Source: Balneolales bacterium | GTDB taxonomy: Bacteria; Bacteroidota; Rhodothermia; Balneolales; Balneolaceae | Length of the DNA: 6,009 nucleotides | Direction: 5' to 3' | NCBI GenBank assembly: GCA_022360375.1 | Contig: JAKSCW010000409.1 | Coordinates: 1 to 6,009, forward strand | Part shown: piece by piece, positions 1-6,009 of the stretch | How positions within the stretch are numbered: position 1 is the stretch's first letter | Layout: each line of letters opens with the position of its first letter | The notes under the pieces: model-generated | The model's database searches: none | Seen by the model: only the letters and a program-made list of their open reading frames with translations | Told to the model about the DNA's origin: nothing | Program-made: the position numbers and the translations under genes

Positions 1-1111
1 GGATGTTTTTTTCGGTAAATTGTTTGGTGGCCTCATCTTCAAAATTGCCCTCATTTTTCACGCCGAAAAGCTGATGAACAAAATGAGCTTTTTCTTTCAG
101 GGTTTTATCCAGTTCAGCCTTTTCCCACACATAAAATTTGCCTTCCTCACCTTCACTGTCTGCATCCTCAGCGGAATAAAATCCACCTTCAGGATGAGTC
201 AAATCCCTGAAAACGTATTCTGCAATTTCGTAAACCGTTTGTTTGAACAAAGGTTTTTGAGTGACCTGCCAGGCTTCAGTATATGCCATCATGAGGAGCG
301 CCTGATCGTATAACATTTTTTCGAAATGTGGAAGCAGCCACTTCCGATCAGTAGAATAACGATGGAAACCAAATCCAACATGGTCCCATATTCCTCCCAA
401 ACGCATTTGGAGAAGTGTGAAAACTACTGCATCGAGAAAACGCTCTTGTTTTGTATGATGATACTGTCGCAGTAAAAACATCAAATTATGAGGGGAAGGA
501 AATTTTGGAGACTGACCGAAACCACCCCAATCTCCATCAAATTCATCCAGAAGTTGTTCTGCGGCATAATCGATGGCTTCGGTTCCGGGAAATACCCCCG
601 GTTCAAAATGTTGTGATTTCAAAAAACCTGAGGCTATTTGGTTCACAGCCTTTTGAATGCGTTCAGGTTCATGTTGCCACATCCCTTGTATTCCGGGAAT
701 CAACTGCCGCAACCCCAGACGGCCAAAACGCGCTTCTTTTGGAATATAAGTTCCGGCAAAGAAGGGTTTTTTCCCGGGGGTCATTACTATGGTTAATGGC
801 CAACCACCATGGCCGGTAACCATTTGGCAAACAGTCATATAAGTGCTGTCGATGTCTGGGCGCTCTTCGCGATCTACTTTAATGTTTATAAATGCGTTAT
901 TCAGCAGTTTGGCGATGCTTTCATCTTCAAAACTCTCATGAGCCATTACATGACACCAGTGGCAGGTTGCGTACCCGATAGAGAGGAAAATGGGTTTGTT
1001 TTTTTCTTTTGCTAATTTGAATGCTTCATCACCCCATTCATGCCAATCAACGGGATTGTCTTTATGTTGAAGCAGATAAGGGCTGCTGGCGTGTGTTAAA
1101 CGGTTAGGCAC
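1..1111 (-). CDS. DUF255 / YyaL-type thioredoxin-domain protein (3' end outside window)
   Basis: This frame is open for 370 codons from a GTG start at 1111-1109 to the window edge, so the C-terminal half is missing; the family usually runs to about 670-700 residues. Residues 1-125 form the thioredoxin-like domain: an NPVDW motif near residue 20, the redox-type motif C50-H-W-C53-H, VDREERPDID at 79-88 and GGWPLT at 102-107. The helical-barrel part follows, with GGFGQSPKFP at 196-205, GGIWDHVGFGFHRYS at 239-253, PHFEKMLYD at 261-269 and FYSAEDADSEG at 311-321. These are signature blocks of the bacterial YyaL / mammalian SPATA20 family. The biochemical role of the family is not settled; a thiol-redox activity coupled to a six-hairpin glycosidase-like fold is inferred from structure. 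GTG is chosen because it directly precedes the conserved N-terminus (PNRLTHASSPYL) and shares its G with the mgsA stop (TAGTG), so translation is probably coupled to mgsA. An AAAGAGA stretch upstream is at best a weak ribosome site. Confidence 0.93.
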   Translation of the reverse strand, partial: MPNRLTHASSPYLLQHKDNPVDWHEWGDEAFKLAKEKNKPIFLSIGYATCHWCHVMAHESFEDESIAKLLNNAFINIKVDREERPDIDSTYMTVCQMVTGHGGWPLTIVMTPGKKPFFAGTYIPKEARFGRLGLRQLIPGIQGMWQHEPERIQKAVNQIASGFLKSQHFEPGVFPGTEAIDYAAEQLLDEFDGDWGGFGQSPKFPSPHNLMFLLRQYHHTKQERFLDAVVFTLLQMRLGGIWDHVGFGFHRYSTDRKWLLPHFEKMLYDQALLMMAYTEAWQVTQKPLFKQTVYEIAEYVFRDLTHPEGGFYSAEDADSEGEEGKFYVWEKAELDKTLKEKAHFVHQLFGVKNEGNFEDEATKQFTEKNI

Positions 1112-1596
1112 TAGTTAATCTCTTTCTTGAAACGTTTGCTATAATCTACGATAAACCGGTCGTAGGTTTTGTCCATCAGTGCAGAGGAGATGAGAAAATC
1201 TGCGGATGCGCGGTTGCTTGCCAGTGGAATATTGTACACTACACAAATTCGAAGCAGGGCTTTCACATCTACGTCATGGGGTTGTGCCTGCAGTGGGTCC
1301 CAAAAGAAAATCATTACATCAATTTCATTTTGGATAATTGCTGTTCCAATCTGGAGATCTCCACCAAGTGGCCCACTTTTGAATGTGTATACCGGAAGGC
1401 CTAATCGGTTTGCGGCCATTGAGCCCGTTGTTCCTGTACCAAAAAGATTGTGTTCTGCTAACTTATCACGATTATACTCCGCCCAATCCAGGAGGTCAAG
1501 TTTCCGGTGGTCATGCGCAATTAACGCAATATTTTTCTTAGGGCGCATTGGAATGGTGGAATCCATGATTCCGGGGTCTTTCTGCTTCTTTTTCAT
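1111..1596 (-). CDS. mgsA: Methylglyoxal synthase
   Basis: MgsA converts dihydroxyacetone phosphate to methylglyoxal plus inorganic phosphate in the cytoplasm. This bypass of lower glycolysis relieves sugar-phosphate build-up and in known enzymes is inhibited by phosphate. The 161-residue product matches the E. coli enzyme (152 aa) along its length with an offset of +9. It keeps the HDH motif (H28, D29, H30) and K32, the phosphate-binding GTGTTG loop at 53-58, SGPLGGD with D80, FFWDPL with catalytic-region D100, and PHDVDVKALLR with H107 and D110. All expected active-site residues are present, so an active enzyme is likely. The N-terminus is a Lys-rich extension; Met11 and Met17 are alternative starts, since the core begins only near residue 20. 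The AGAAGG before ATG 1596 sits only 2 nt from it, closer than usual. It is second in a three-gene unit, 43 bp after the cyclase and overlapping the next gene by 1 bp. Confidence 0.97.
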   Translation of the reverse strand: MKKKQKDPGIMDSTIPMRPKKNIALIAHDHRKLDLLDWAEYNRDKLAEHNLFGTGTTGSMAANRLGLPVYTFKSGPLGGDLQIGTAIIQNEIDVMIFFWDPLQAQPHDVDVKALLRICVVYNIPLASNRASADFLISSALMDKTYDRFIVDYSKRFKKEIN

Positions 1597-1598
1597 AA

Positions 1599-1626
1599 CC
1601 TTCTGTAAGTGTGAAATTGCAGAAAG
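1599..1626 (-). promoter_or_regulatory. Possible hairpin covering the mgsA ribosome-binding region
   Basis: In the cyclase-mgsA spacer the minus-strand RNA can pair CUUUCUG (1626-1620) with CAGAAGG (1605-1599). This gives a 7-bp stem with one G-U pair and a 14-nt loop. The right arm contains AGAAGG, the only Shine-Dalgarno-like sequence before the mgsA ATG at 1596. If it forms, it would limit mgsA translation relative to the cyclase. The stem is short and there is no U tract, so it is not a terminator, and it may be chance. Confidence 0.25.
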
Positions 1627-1639
1627 GAAGGTAATGAAA

Positions 1640-3490
1640 TTAAATTACCAAGCGAAGACTTGGTCGCTCTAACCGAATTTGTTTTACTTTAAAAGCTTCG
1701 TCTTCGAATCCTTTTAGTTCAATGTTGTCTTCTTTTACAAAAAGAATTTTTTCCTTTTTCTTCAGATACAGCAAAACGTCGGGATGATTGTATACCGCAT
1801 CTGATATGATAATTTCTTTTTCTTTGGCTACATCTACCAAACGGGCAGCAATATTCACTGTGGTGCCGAAATAATCGGTACGATCATTCAGGTTAACAGC
1901 GGTACAATCCCCATAATGAATCCCGGCTTTTATTTTAAATGAATCTCCAATTCCGGTTGACCCGGTAAATATTTGTTGAATCCGTTCTACTGCTTTTAAT
2001 GCCGAAACAGGTTCCCGGAATACAGCCATAACAGAATCACCGATCGTTTTTACAATTCCCCCACGTTCTTCAGCAATAATCTGCTGAATAATCTTAAAAT
2101 GACTCATTACCCGCCCTATTGCGAATTCATCTCCTTCTTGTCGGTATAGCTCGGTGGAGTTCATTAGGTCAGTGAACAGCATTGTAACACCACTCGCACG
2201 AACAGTTTGCCCGTCTTTTAGGGTTTCACGAGGGAAAAGCGTTCGGAAATCGTGAACAGAGCTAACTTCACTGGCATACGTGGCTTCTTCCTTCCAATCT
2301 TTCTTTTCGATAAAACATACTTGTCTTTTCGAAGAATGATTGATGAGTGTGATATTTGGATGTGTAGAAACCGATACTTCCTGGTTATTGAAGTCTTCAT
2401 CGGTCAGATATAGTGTAATCGTATCCATGCCATCTTCACGCGCATGAAGAAGTAACTCACCTTTATGATTATGACTTTTGAAGAGATAAGTTCCTTCTTC
2501 AAGTTTGATGTCCAAATACTTGCTTTCCCCTAAACTCAAAAAGTGTTGAGAAACTTTATGAGGAGTAGCAGTTGGATCACCAAATGAATAGCGTTTTTCA
2601 GAAATTTTGCGAATAAGAGGGTGAGGAGAAAAAACCAGATGGGTATTTTTGTTGAAATCCAGTTCGAAATCCAGGTCACAATCTTCACAAAAATGTGCGG
2701 TACGGCTCTCTTTAAGCTTTCTGAATGTGGTTCTTGGAGATTTGCAATTCGGGCAGCATACGTCCCAGCTGAAGTCAAGTAAATCAAGCTTTGCTGCATG
2801 TAGAAATACATTCAGGACGGAATATTTTTTCTCTCCCCAATATTCGGCAAGCATAAAGGGATGAATACGGGCCAGATCCTGGTCATCAGCTTTCCGTATG
2901 AACTGGATTAAATGGTTAATGATCCGCTTTCGTCGCGTTTCAGTAATTAACTCCTTAGAAATTGCTCGTATTCGGGACTCTGCCCCACGTACTAATGTTT
3001 TTGGGGTGTTATTCTCGTATCGGAGAAGTCCATTGGAAGCAATTCTATCAAATTCACTGATTACGCGCATGAATCGTCGCTTCAAAATCCGTTCAACAAA
3101 AAACTTAACAAGAAAGAAGGAACTATTCTTTGTTCCGGTTACCCAGATTTTTACGGTTAAATCGGTCCCTTTTTTTTGCGGATGCAGGTTAACAAGAAAC
3201 TTCAAGCGTTTCAGGAACCCTACTGTATAGTGCCGGGTTACCCCAAAACGATACGGTTTTTCCCAAAAGAATGGTTCTTGTTCCCAAAGGGTATAAGAAC
3301 TAAGATGAGCACTTGTAATTTCCAGGAACCCTTTAGGAGCTGACCGGGATAGCTGTGTTTTTTTAACGGATGGAGAACCTAAAAGCTTTAAGCAATAGTT
3401 AACATCGCTTACAAAAGGCCATAATTGTTCAGGTGTGGCCTTTAACTGGGCTGTCCAGGTGAATTGATGTTGATGTGCTTTACGTTTCAA
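1640..3490 (-). CDS. Class III adenylate cyclase with SRPBCC-like, zinc-ribbon and DUF5939-like regions
   Basis: The 616-residue protein has no signal peptide or convincing membrane span and is probably cytoplasmic. Residues 8-150 look like an SRPBCC/START-type ligand-binding fold (aromatic start, then ATPEQLWPFVSD at 18-29). Residues 170-240 are probably helical. A zinc ribbon has C246-x2-C249 and C268-x2-C271. Residues 285-400 are beta-rich and resemble the DUF5939 region found upstream of such cyclases. The catalytic domain spans about 433-610. It contains metal-binding D441 (LFTDL) and D485 (KTIGDS), K481 and D539 at the adenine-specifying positions, and N546 and R550 in VNIAAR. The full set fits a homodimeric enzyme making cAMP from ATP; cGMP is less likely given the Lys/Asp pair. 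The start is TTG at 3490-3488: an in-frame TAA lies 18 bp upstream of it, no other usual start codon lies between, and the first internal Met is residue 141, inside the SRPBCC region. No Shine-Dalgarno site is visible. First gene of the unit with mgsA. The N-terminal ligand is unknown. Confidence 0.92.
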   Translation of the reverse strand: MKRKAHQHQFTWTAQLKATPEQLWPFVSDVNYCLKLLGSPSVKKTQLSRSAPKGFLEITSAHLSSYTLWEQEPFFWEKPYRFGVTRHYTVGFLKRLKFLVNLHPQKKGTDLTVKIWVTGTKNSSFFLVKFFVERILKRRFMRVISEFDRIASNGLLRYENNTPKTLVRGAESRIRAISKELITETRRKRIINHLIQFIRKADDQDLARIHPFMLAEYWGEKKYSVLNVFLHAAKLDLLDFSWDVCCPNCKSPRTTFRKLKESRTAHFCEDCDLDFELDFNKNTHLVFSPHPLIRKISEKRYSFGDPTATPHKVSQHFLSLGESKYLDIKLEEGTYLFKSHNHKGELLLHAREDGMDTITLYLTDEDFNNQEVSVSTHPNITLINHSSKRQVCFIEKKDWKEEATYASEVSSVHDFRTLFPRETLKDGQTVRASGVTMLFTDLMNSTELYRQEGDEFAIGRVMSHFKIIQQIIAEERGGIVKTIGDSVMAVFREPVSALKAVERIQQIFTGSTGIGDSFKIKAGIHYGDCTAVNLNDRTDYFGTTVNIAARLVDVAKEKEIIISDAVYNHPDVLLYLKKKEKILFVKEDNIELKGFEDEAFKVKQIRLERPSLRLVI

Positions 3491-3521
3491 ATTTCTGAGC
3501 GCTACTTAAGTTCTCAACCCG

Positions 3522-3529
3522 TATCTTTG
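3522..3529 (+). promoter_or_regulatory. Candidate Bacteroidota-type -7 promoter box for ndk
   Basis: TATCTTTG is an exact match to the TAnnTTTG -7 element used by the primary sigma factor of Bacteroidota. It would place transcription start near 3535 and give an ndk leader of about 55 nt. No clean TTTG -33 element is visible at the expected distance; TTTCTG at 3492-3497 is the nearest partial match and is slightly too far. The element applies only if the host uses this promoter type. Confidence 0.3.
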
Positions 3530-3539
3530 CTTGCTTTTT

Positions 3540-3554
3540 GAAGAGAACCTCTTC
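3540..3554. repeat. Perfect 6-bp inverted repeat in the cyclase/ndk divergent region
   Basis: GAAGAG and CTCTTC flank a 3-nt AAC spacer. A more distant GTTCTC at 3510-3515 also pairs with GAGAAC at 3543-3548, giving two alternative pairings over the same bases. The site lies between the divergent starts, where a regulator could act on both genes. It could also form a small hairpin in the ndk leader. There is no T tract, so it is not a terminator. Confidence 0.35.
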
Positions 3555-3589
3555 GAGAGACTGTTACATAATTTTAATATAACTAAACA

Positions 3590-4021
3590 ATGGCAATAGA
3601 AAGAACATTAACCATTCTTAAACCAGATTGTGTTCGAAAAGAATTGATAGGTGAAGTCACCAGGAGAATCCAGGATGCAGGCTTCAAAATCCTTGCGATG
3701 AAATTAACAAGACTGACAAAGGATACAGCAGGTGGATTTTATGCTGTTCATAAAGAGCGGCCTTTTTTTGACGAACTGGTTGAATTCATGAGTAGCGGTG
3801 CTTGTGTACCTATGGTGTTGGAGAAGGAAAACGCAATTACTGATTTCCGAACGTTGATTGGAGCTACAAATCCTGTTGAAGCAGAACCAGGAACCATTCG
3901 CGCTGATTTTGCAGATAGTGTGGGGGAAAACATCATTCATGGCTCGGATTCTGTTGAAAACGGAAAGATTGAAGCGGCTTATTTTTTTACAGAGTCAGAA
4001 ATTGTAGCTAATCAAGCGTAG
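3590..4021 (+). CDS. ndk: Nucleoside diphosphate kinase
   Basis: Ndk transfers the gamma-phosphate of ATP to nucleoside diphosphates through a phosphohistidine intermediate, balancing the cytoplasmic NTP and dNTP pools. The 143-residue product has the usual bacterial length and every expected active-site residue: K11 in the TILKPD block, Y51, R87, T93 in GATNP, R104 in GTIRADF, N114, and catalytic H117 in NIIHGSDS. The ATG at 3590 gives the standard MAIERTLTILKPD N-terminus, so the start is secure. The leader is A/T-rich (AATATAACTAAACA) with no Shine-Dalgarno match, as is common in Bacteroidota-like genomes. It is divergent from the cyclase operon and closed by a strong terminator, so it is probably transcribed alone. 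Nothing suggests an unusual function. Confidence 0.98.
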   Translation: MAIERTLTILKPDCVRKELIGEVTRRIQDAGFKILAMKLTRLTKDTAGGFYAVHKERPFFDELVEFMSSGACVPMVLEKENAITDFRTLIGATNPVEAEPGTIRADFADSVGENIIHGSDSVENGKIEAAYFFTESEIVANQA

Positions 4022-4038
4022 TAGTTAGTTTTTTCTTT

Positions 4039-4068
4039 AAGCCTTATCAATTCGATAAGGCTTTTTTT
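4039..4068 (+). terminator. Intrinsic terminator after ndk
   Basis: A perfect 10-bp stem (AAGCCTTATC at 4039-4048 and GATAAGGCTT at 4054-4063) with a 5-nt AATTC loop runs into seven T residues (4062-4068). It lies 18 bp after the ndk stop and 24 bp before the namZ start. The minus strand has no T tract after the stem, so it should act only for plus-strand transcription. It implies that namZ has its own promoter or depends on read-through. Confidence 0.93.
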
Positions 4069-4092
4069 ATGTGATTTCATTTAATTTGAAAA

Positions 4093-5301
4093 ATGAAAAA
4101 CTTGTTGAGTACTCTGCTCTTTTTTGCAACAATCCCATTAGCGTGCACGCCAGTTAAGTCTCAGGATAATCCCCGGGTACGGACCGGCGCCGAAATGCTG
4201 ATTGAAAATTACCTTTATGAGCTTGAAGGGTATCGAATTGGTTTGGTGATGAATCCTACGGCCAGAGTTCAAGGAGTGCACGTCTTAGATACCTTGTTAG
4301 CACTTGAAGTTAATGTAACTGCCCTGTTTGCACCTGAGCATGGCTTCAGAGGAAAATACTCGGATGGAGAGGTAATTGAGGATGGGATAGATCAGCAATC
4401 AGGAATACAAGTCTTCTCTTTATACGGATCAAACAAACGTCCAACGGAAGAAATGCTGGCTGAAGTGGATATTTTGCTTTTTGATATGCAAGATGTGGGA
4501 GCTCGCTTTTATACATATAATACCACTATGAGGTATGTAATTGAGGAAGCGACCCGTTATGGAAAAGAAGTTTGGATTTTAGATCGCCCCAATCCTGCCG
4601 GAGGGGAGTATGTATCCGGTTGGGTTTTGGAACCAGAATTTGAATCCATGGTTGGTTCACATCCAATTCCTGTGGCCCATGGGTTAACTTTAGGTGAGCT
4701 TTCCAAAATGGCTATTAAAGAGGGATGGTATGATGTAACAGAAGAACCCAGTGTGAAAGTAATTGAGATGGAGGGCTGGAAACGAAATATGCTTTGGCCG
4801 GACACCGGACTTGAATGGGTTCCCCCTTCTCCAAACTTACCATCATTCGCGCATGCGTATGTATATTTGGGAACCTGCTTTTTTGAGGGAACCACACTCT
4901 CTGAAGGAAGAGGTACTGAAAATCCATTTTTGACCGTAGGTGCCCCGGGTACCCATGTTGATCTTCAAATATTGGATGAATTAGGGAGTGCTTACCACAG
5001 CAATATAGATACTGTTTCATTTACACCAGTTTCTATTCCCGGAAAATCATTATATCCAAAATACCAGGATCAGCTGTCGAAGGGGGTGTATCTTCAACCC
5101 AAAAAAAACTTCAATCAACCGGTTGAATTTGGAGTCGAGCTGATAAAAATAATGATGGATTTTACAGATGATGCTGAATACAAGGATTACCTGAACTTGT
5201 TAGCGGGAACAAAAAAATTACAGAATGAAGATGGTTTTAACTGGGGGAATGAGTTTGAGGAGTTTCTGGAGAAAAGGCAGAAATACCTACTTTATAATTA
5301 G
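4093..5301 (+). CDS. namZ: Exo-beta-N-acetylmuramidase NamZ (DUF1343, GH171), probable lipoprotein
   Basis: NamZ-family enzymes release N-acetylmuramic acid from the non-reducing ends of peptidoglycan fragments during cell-wall recycling. The 402-residue product has the family's usual length and signature blocks: GLVMNPTA at 50-57, LFAPEHGFRG at 78-87 with the conserved E82-H83, LLFDMQDVGARFYTY at 128-142, DRPNPAGG at 164-171, PPSPNLPS at 244-251, and FFEGTTLSEGRGT at 263-275. The N-terminus (K2, then a hydrophobic stretch to residue 17, then C18) looks like a lipoprotein signal with an IPLAC box. The -3 residue is Pro rather than Leu, so acylation at C18 is likely but not certain; simple secretion is the alternative. 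The protein would act in the periplasm or on a membrane surface. No Shine-Dalgarno site is visible. TTAATTTG at 4081-4088 is a one-mismatch -7 box placed so that the transcript would be nearly leaderless. Its 3' end overlaps the convergent methyltransferase gene by 15 bp. Confidence 0.93.
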   Translation: MKNLLSTLLFFATIPLACTPVKSQDNPRVRTGAEMLIENYLYELEGYRIGLVMNPTARVQGVHVLDTLLALEVNVTALFAPEHGFRGKYSDGEVIEDGIDQQSGIQVFSLYGSNKRPTEEMLAEVDILLFDMQDVGARFYTYNTTMRYVIEEATRYGKEVWILDRPNPAGGEYVSGWVLEPEFESMVGSHPIPVAHGLTLGELSKMAIKEGWYDVTEEPSVKVIEMEGWKRNMLWPDTGLEWVPPSPNLPSFAHAYVYLGTCFFEGTTLSEGRGTENPFLTVGAPGTHVDLQILDELGSAYHSNIDTVSFTPVSIPGKSLYPKYQDQLSKGVYLQPKKNFNQPVEFGVELIKIMMDFTDDAEYKDYLNLLAGTKKLQNEDGFNWGNEFEEFLEKRQKYLLYN

Positions 5302-6009
5302 CCTCTTTCTTTTCCATTCATAAGATACTAAAGCAGCTGTAACAGAAGCGTTTAATGACTCCACGTTATGCTCCATTGGTAGTTTAACCAGTTGATCCGA
5401 TCTTTTAAGAAGCTGTTTATTAACTCCACGCCCTTCATTCCCAATTAAAAAGGCAATAGGTCTCTCCATGTCAACCTCCCATATAGTTTGATCAGCAGAG
5501 GTGTGAAGAGCAAAAATTGAAAAACCTGCATTCTTTAGGTCTTTGACTCCTTGATTTGAGTCATGAACCCGGATTATTGGAATCCTTCCTGCCGTACCTG
5601 CCGAGGTTTTAAAAACAGTAGCATTAACAGGAGCCTGGTTCTGTGAGGGAATCACCACAGCTTCTATGCCAGCAGCAGCAGCCGTTCTTAGAATAGCGCC
5701 CAAATTATGAGGATCTTCAATACCATCAAGTAAAAGGACTGCCGGGTTTTTCGATAAATCACAATCATCCAGCCAATCATAGAATGCAATAAATTCTATG
5801 GTACTTAGTGAAGCAACAAATCCTTGATGATTCACCCTTCCTACTAAACGGTTTAGTTTCTGATCAGGAACTACAGATACAGGTACCCGGTTCTTTAATG
5901 TGATCTCTGATATGTTTTTGTATGAATTTGGAGGAATTGAGTTTTTTATAAACACTTTACTGATGTTTTTGGGCTTTTCAATAAGTGCTTCTTCAACCGG
6001 CTTCCGGCC
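5287..6009 (-). CDS. rlmB: TrmH/SpoU-family RNA 2'-O-methyltransferase, probably RlmB (5' end outside window)
   Basis: RlmB methylates the 2'-O of G2251 in the 23S rRNA peptidyl-transferase region using S-adenosylmethionine. The frame is open from the window edge to a TAG at 5289-5287 (240 residues). The GTG at 5955 is not the start: the frame continues upstream with GRKPVEEALIEKPKNISK, which matches the N-terminal L30e-like RNA-binding domain, so only a few residues are missing. In window numbering, VNHQGFVA lies at 59-66. The SPOUT trefoil-knot domain shows motif 1 (DGIEDPHNLGAILRTA with N102 and R108), motif 2 (IGNEGRGV with E192) and motif 3 (LPM, then SLNAS with N220). The full protein would be about 245 residues, as in E. 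coli RlmB. The related mitochondrial-type or tRNA methyltransferases share these motifs, so the exact target is inferred. It converges on namZ with overlapping 3' ends and no terminator between. Confidence 0.9.
   Translation of the reverse strand, partial: GRKPVEEALIEKPKNISKVFIKNSIPPNSYKNISEITLKNRVPVSVVPDQKLNRLVGRVNHQGFVASLSTIEFIAFYDWLDDCDLSKNPAVLLLDGIEDPHNLGAILRTAAAAGIEAVVIPSQNQAPVNATVFKTSAGTAGRIPIIRVHDSNQGVKDLKNAGFSIFALHTSADQTIWEVDMERPIAFLIGNEGRGVNKQLLKRSDQLVKLPMEHNVESLNASVTAALVSYEWKRKRLIIK

Noticed and set aside
20..313. Plus-strand open frame of 97 codons with a hydrophobic start
   Set aside because: It is antisense to conserved DUF255 blocks such as FYSAEDADSEG, so it is a shadow.
451..819. 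Plus-strand open frame of 122 codons in the left part
   Set aside because: It is antisense to the conserved DUF255 coding frame, which is intact through this whole stretch.
1169..1672. Plus-strand open frame of 167 codons opposite mgsA
   Set aside because: It lies fully antisense to a gene with complete family motifs, has no recognisable domain, and its composition is that of a reversed coding strand.
2678..2755. Zinc ribbon as evidence for a separate DNA-binding protein or toxin-antitoxin system
   Set aside because: The ribbon is embedded in one uninterrupted cyclase frame between other domains, with no separate start or stop.
3169..3177. T-run inside the cyclase gene as a possible frameshift or internal terminator
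   Set aside because: The protein frame is continuous and no stable GC-rich hairpin precedes the run on either strand.
5101..5108. Run of eight A residues inside namZ as a possible frameshift or slippage site
   Set aside because: The NamZ reading frame and C-terminal motifs continue correctly across the run, and no alternative-frame product is evident.
5287..5955. A 222-residue methyltransferase starting at GTG 5955
   Set aside because: The frame stays open to the window edge and the extra 18 residues (GRKPVEEALIEKPKNISK) fit the RlmB N-terminal domain, so the gene is cut by the window rather than starting there.

Overview
The window carries six protein-coding genes packed almost without gaps. 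Two of them run off the window edges: the left-hand gene loses its 3' end and the right-hand gene loses only its first few codons. I see no RNA genes, mobile elements, CRISPR arrays or phage genes. The A+T-leaning composition, A-rich leaders without Shine-Dalgarno sites, a perfect TAnnTTTG box upstream of ndk, and the mix of a DUF5939-type cyclase, a NamZ lipoprotein and a DUF255 protein suggest a Bacteroidota/Rhodothermota/Balneolota-type bacterium. This placement is inference, not proof.

Left half, minus strand (3490 down to 1): a probable three-gene operon. It is read in the order class III adenylate cyclase (N-terminal SRPBCC-like domain, zinc ribbon, DUF5939-like region, C-terminal catalytic domain), then mgsA (methylglyoxal synthase), then a DUF255/YyaL-type thioredoxin-fold protein. 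The gaps are 43 bp and then a 1-bp stop/start overlap (TAGTG). The three genes start with TTG, ATG and GTG respectively.

Middle, 3491-3589: a 99-bp divergent intergenic region between the cyclase and ndk, with a candidate promoter box and a 6-bp perfect inverted repeat. ndk (plus strand) ends in a strong, one-directional intrinsic terminator at 4039-4068.

Right part: namZ (DUF1343, GH171 exo-N-acetylmuramidase, probable lipoprotein) on the plus strand converges on an RlmB/TrmH-family rRNA 2'-O-methyltransferase on the minus strand. Their 3' ends overlap by 15 bp in exact antisense codon register.

Most of the window is ordinary housekeeping: nucleotide balance, cell-wall recycling and rRNA modification. 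The part most worth a second look is the cyclase-mgsA-DUF255 unit. It could link a second messenger to the methylglyoxal bypass of glycolysis, but that functional link is a hypothesis from gene order only. I did not find a convincing wholly new system.
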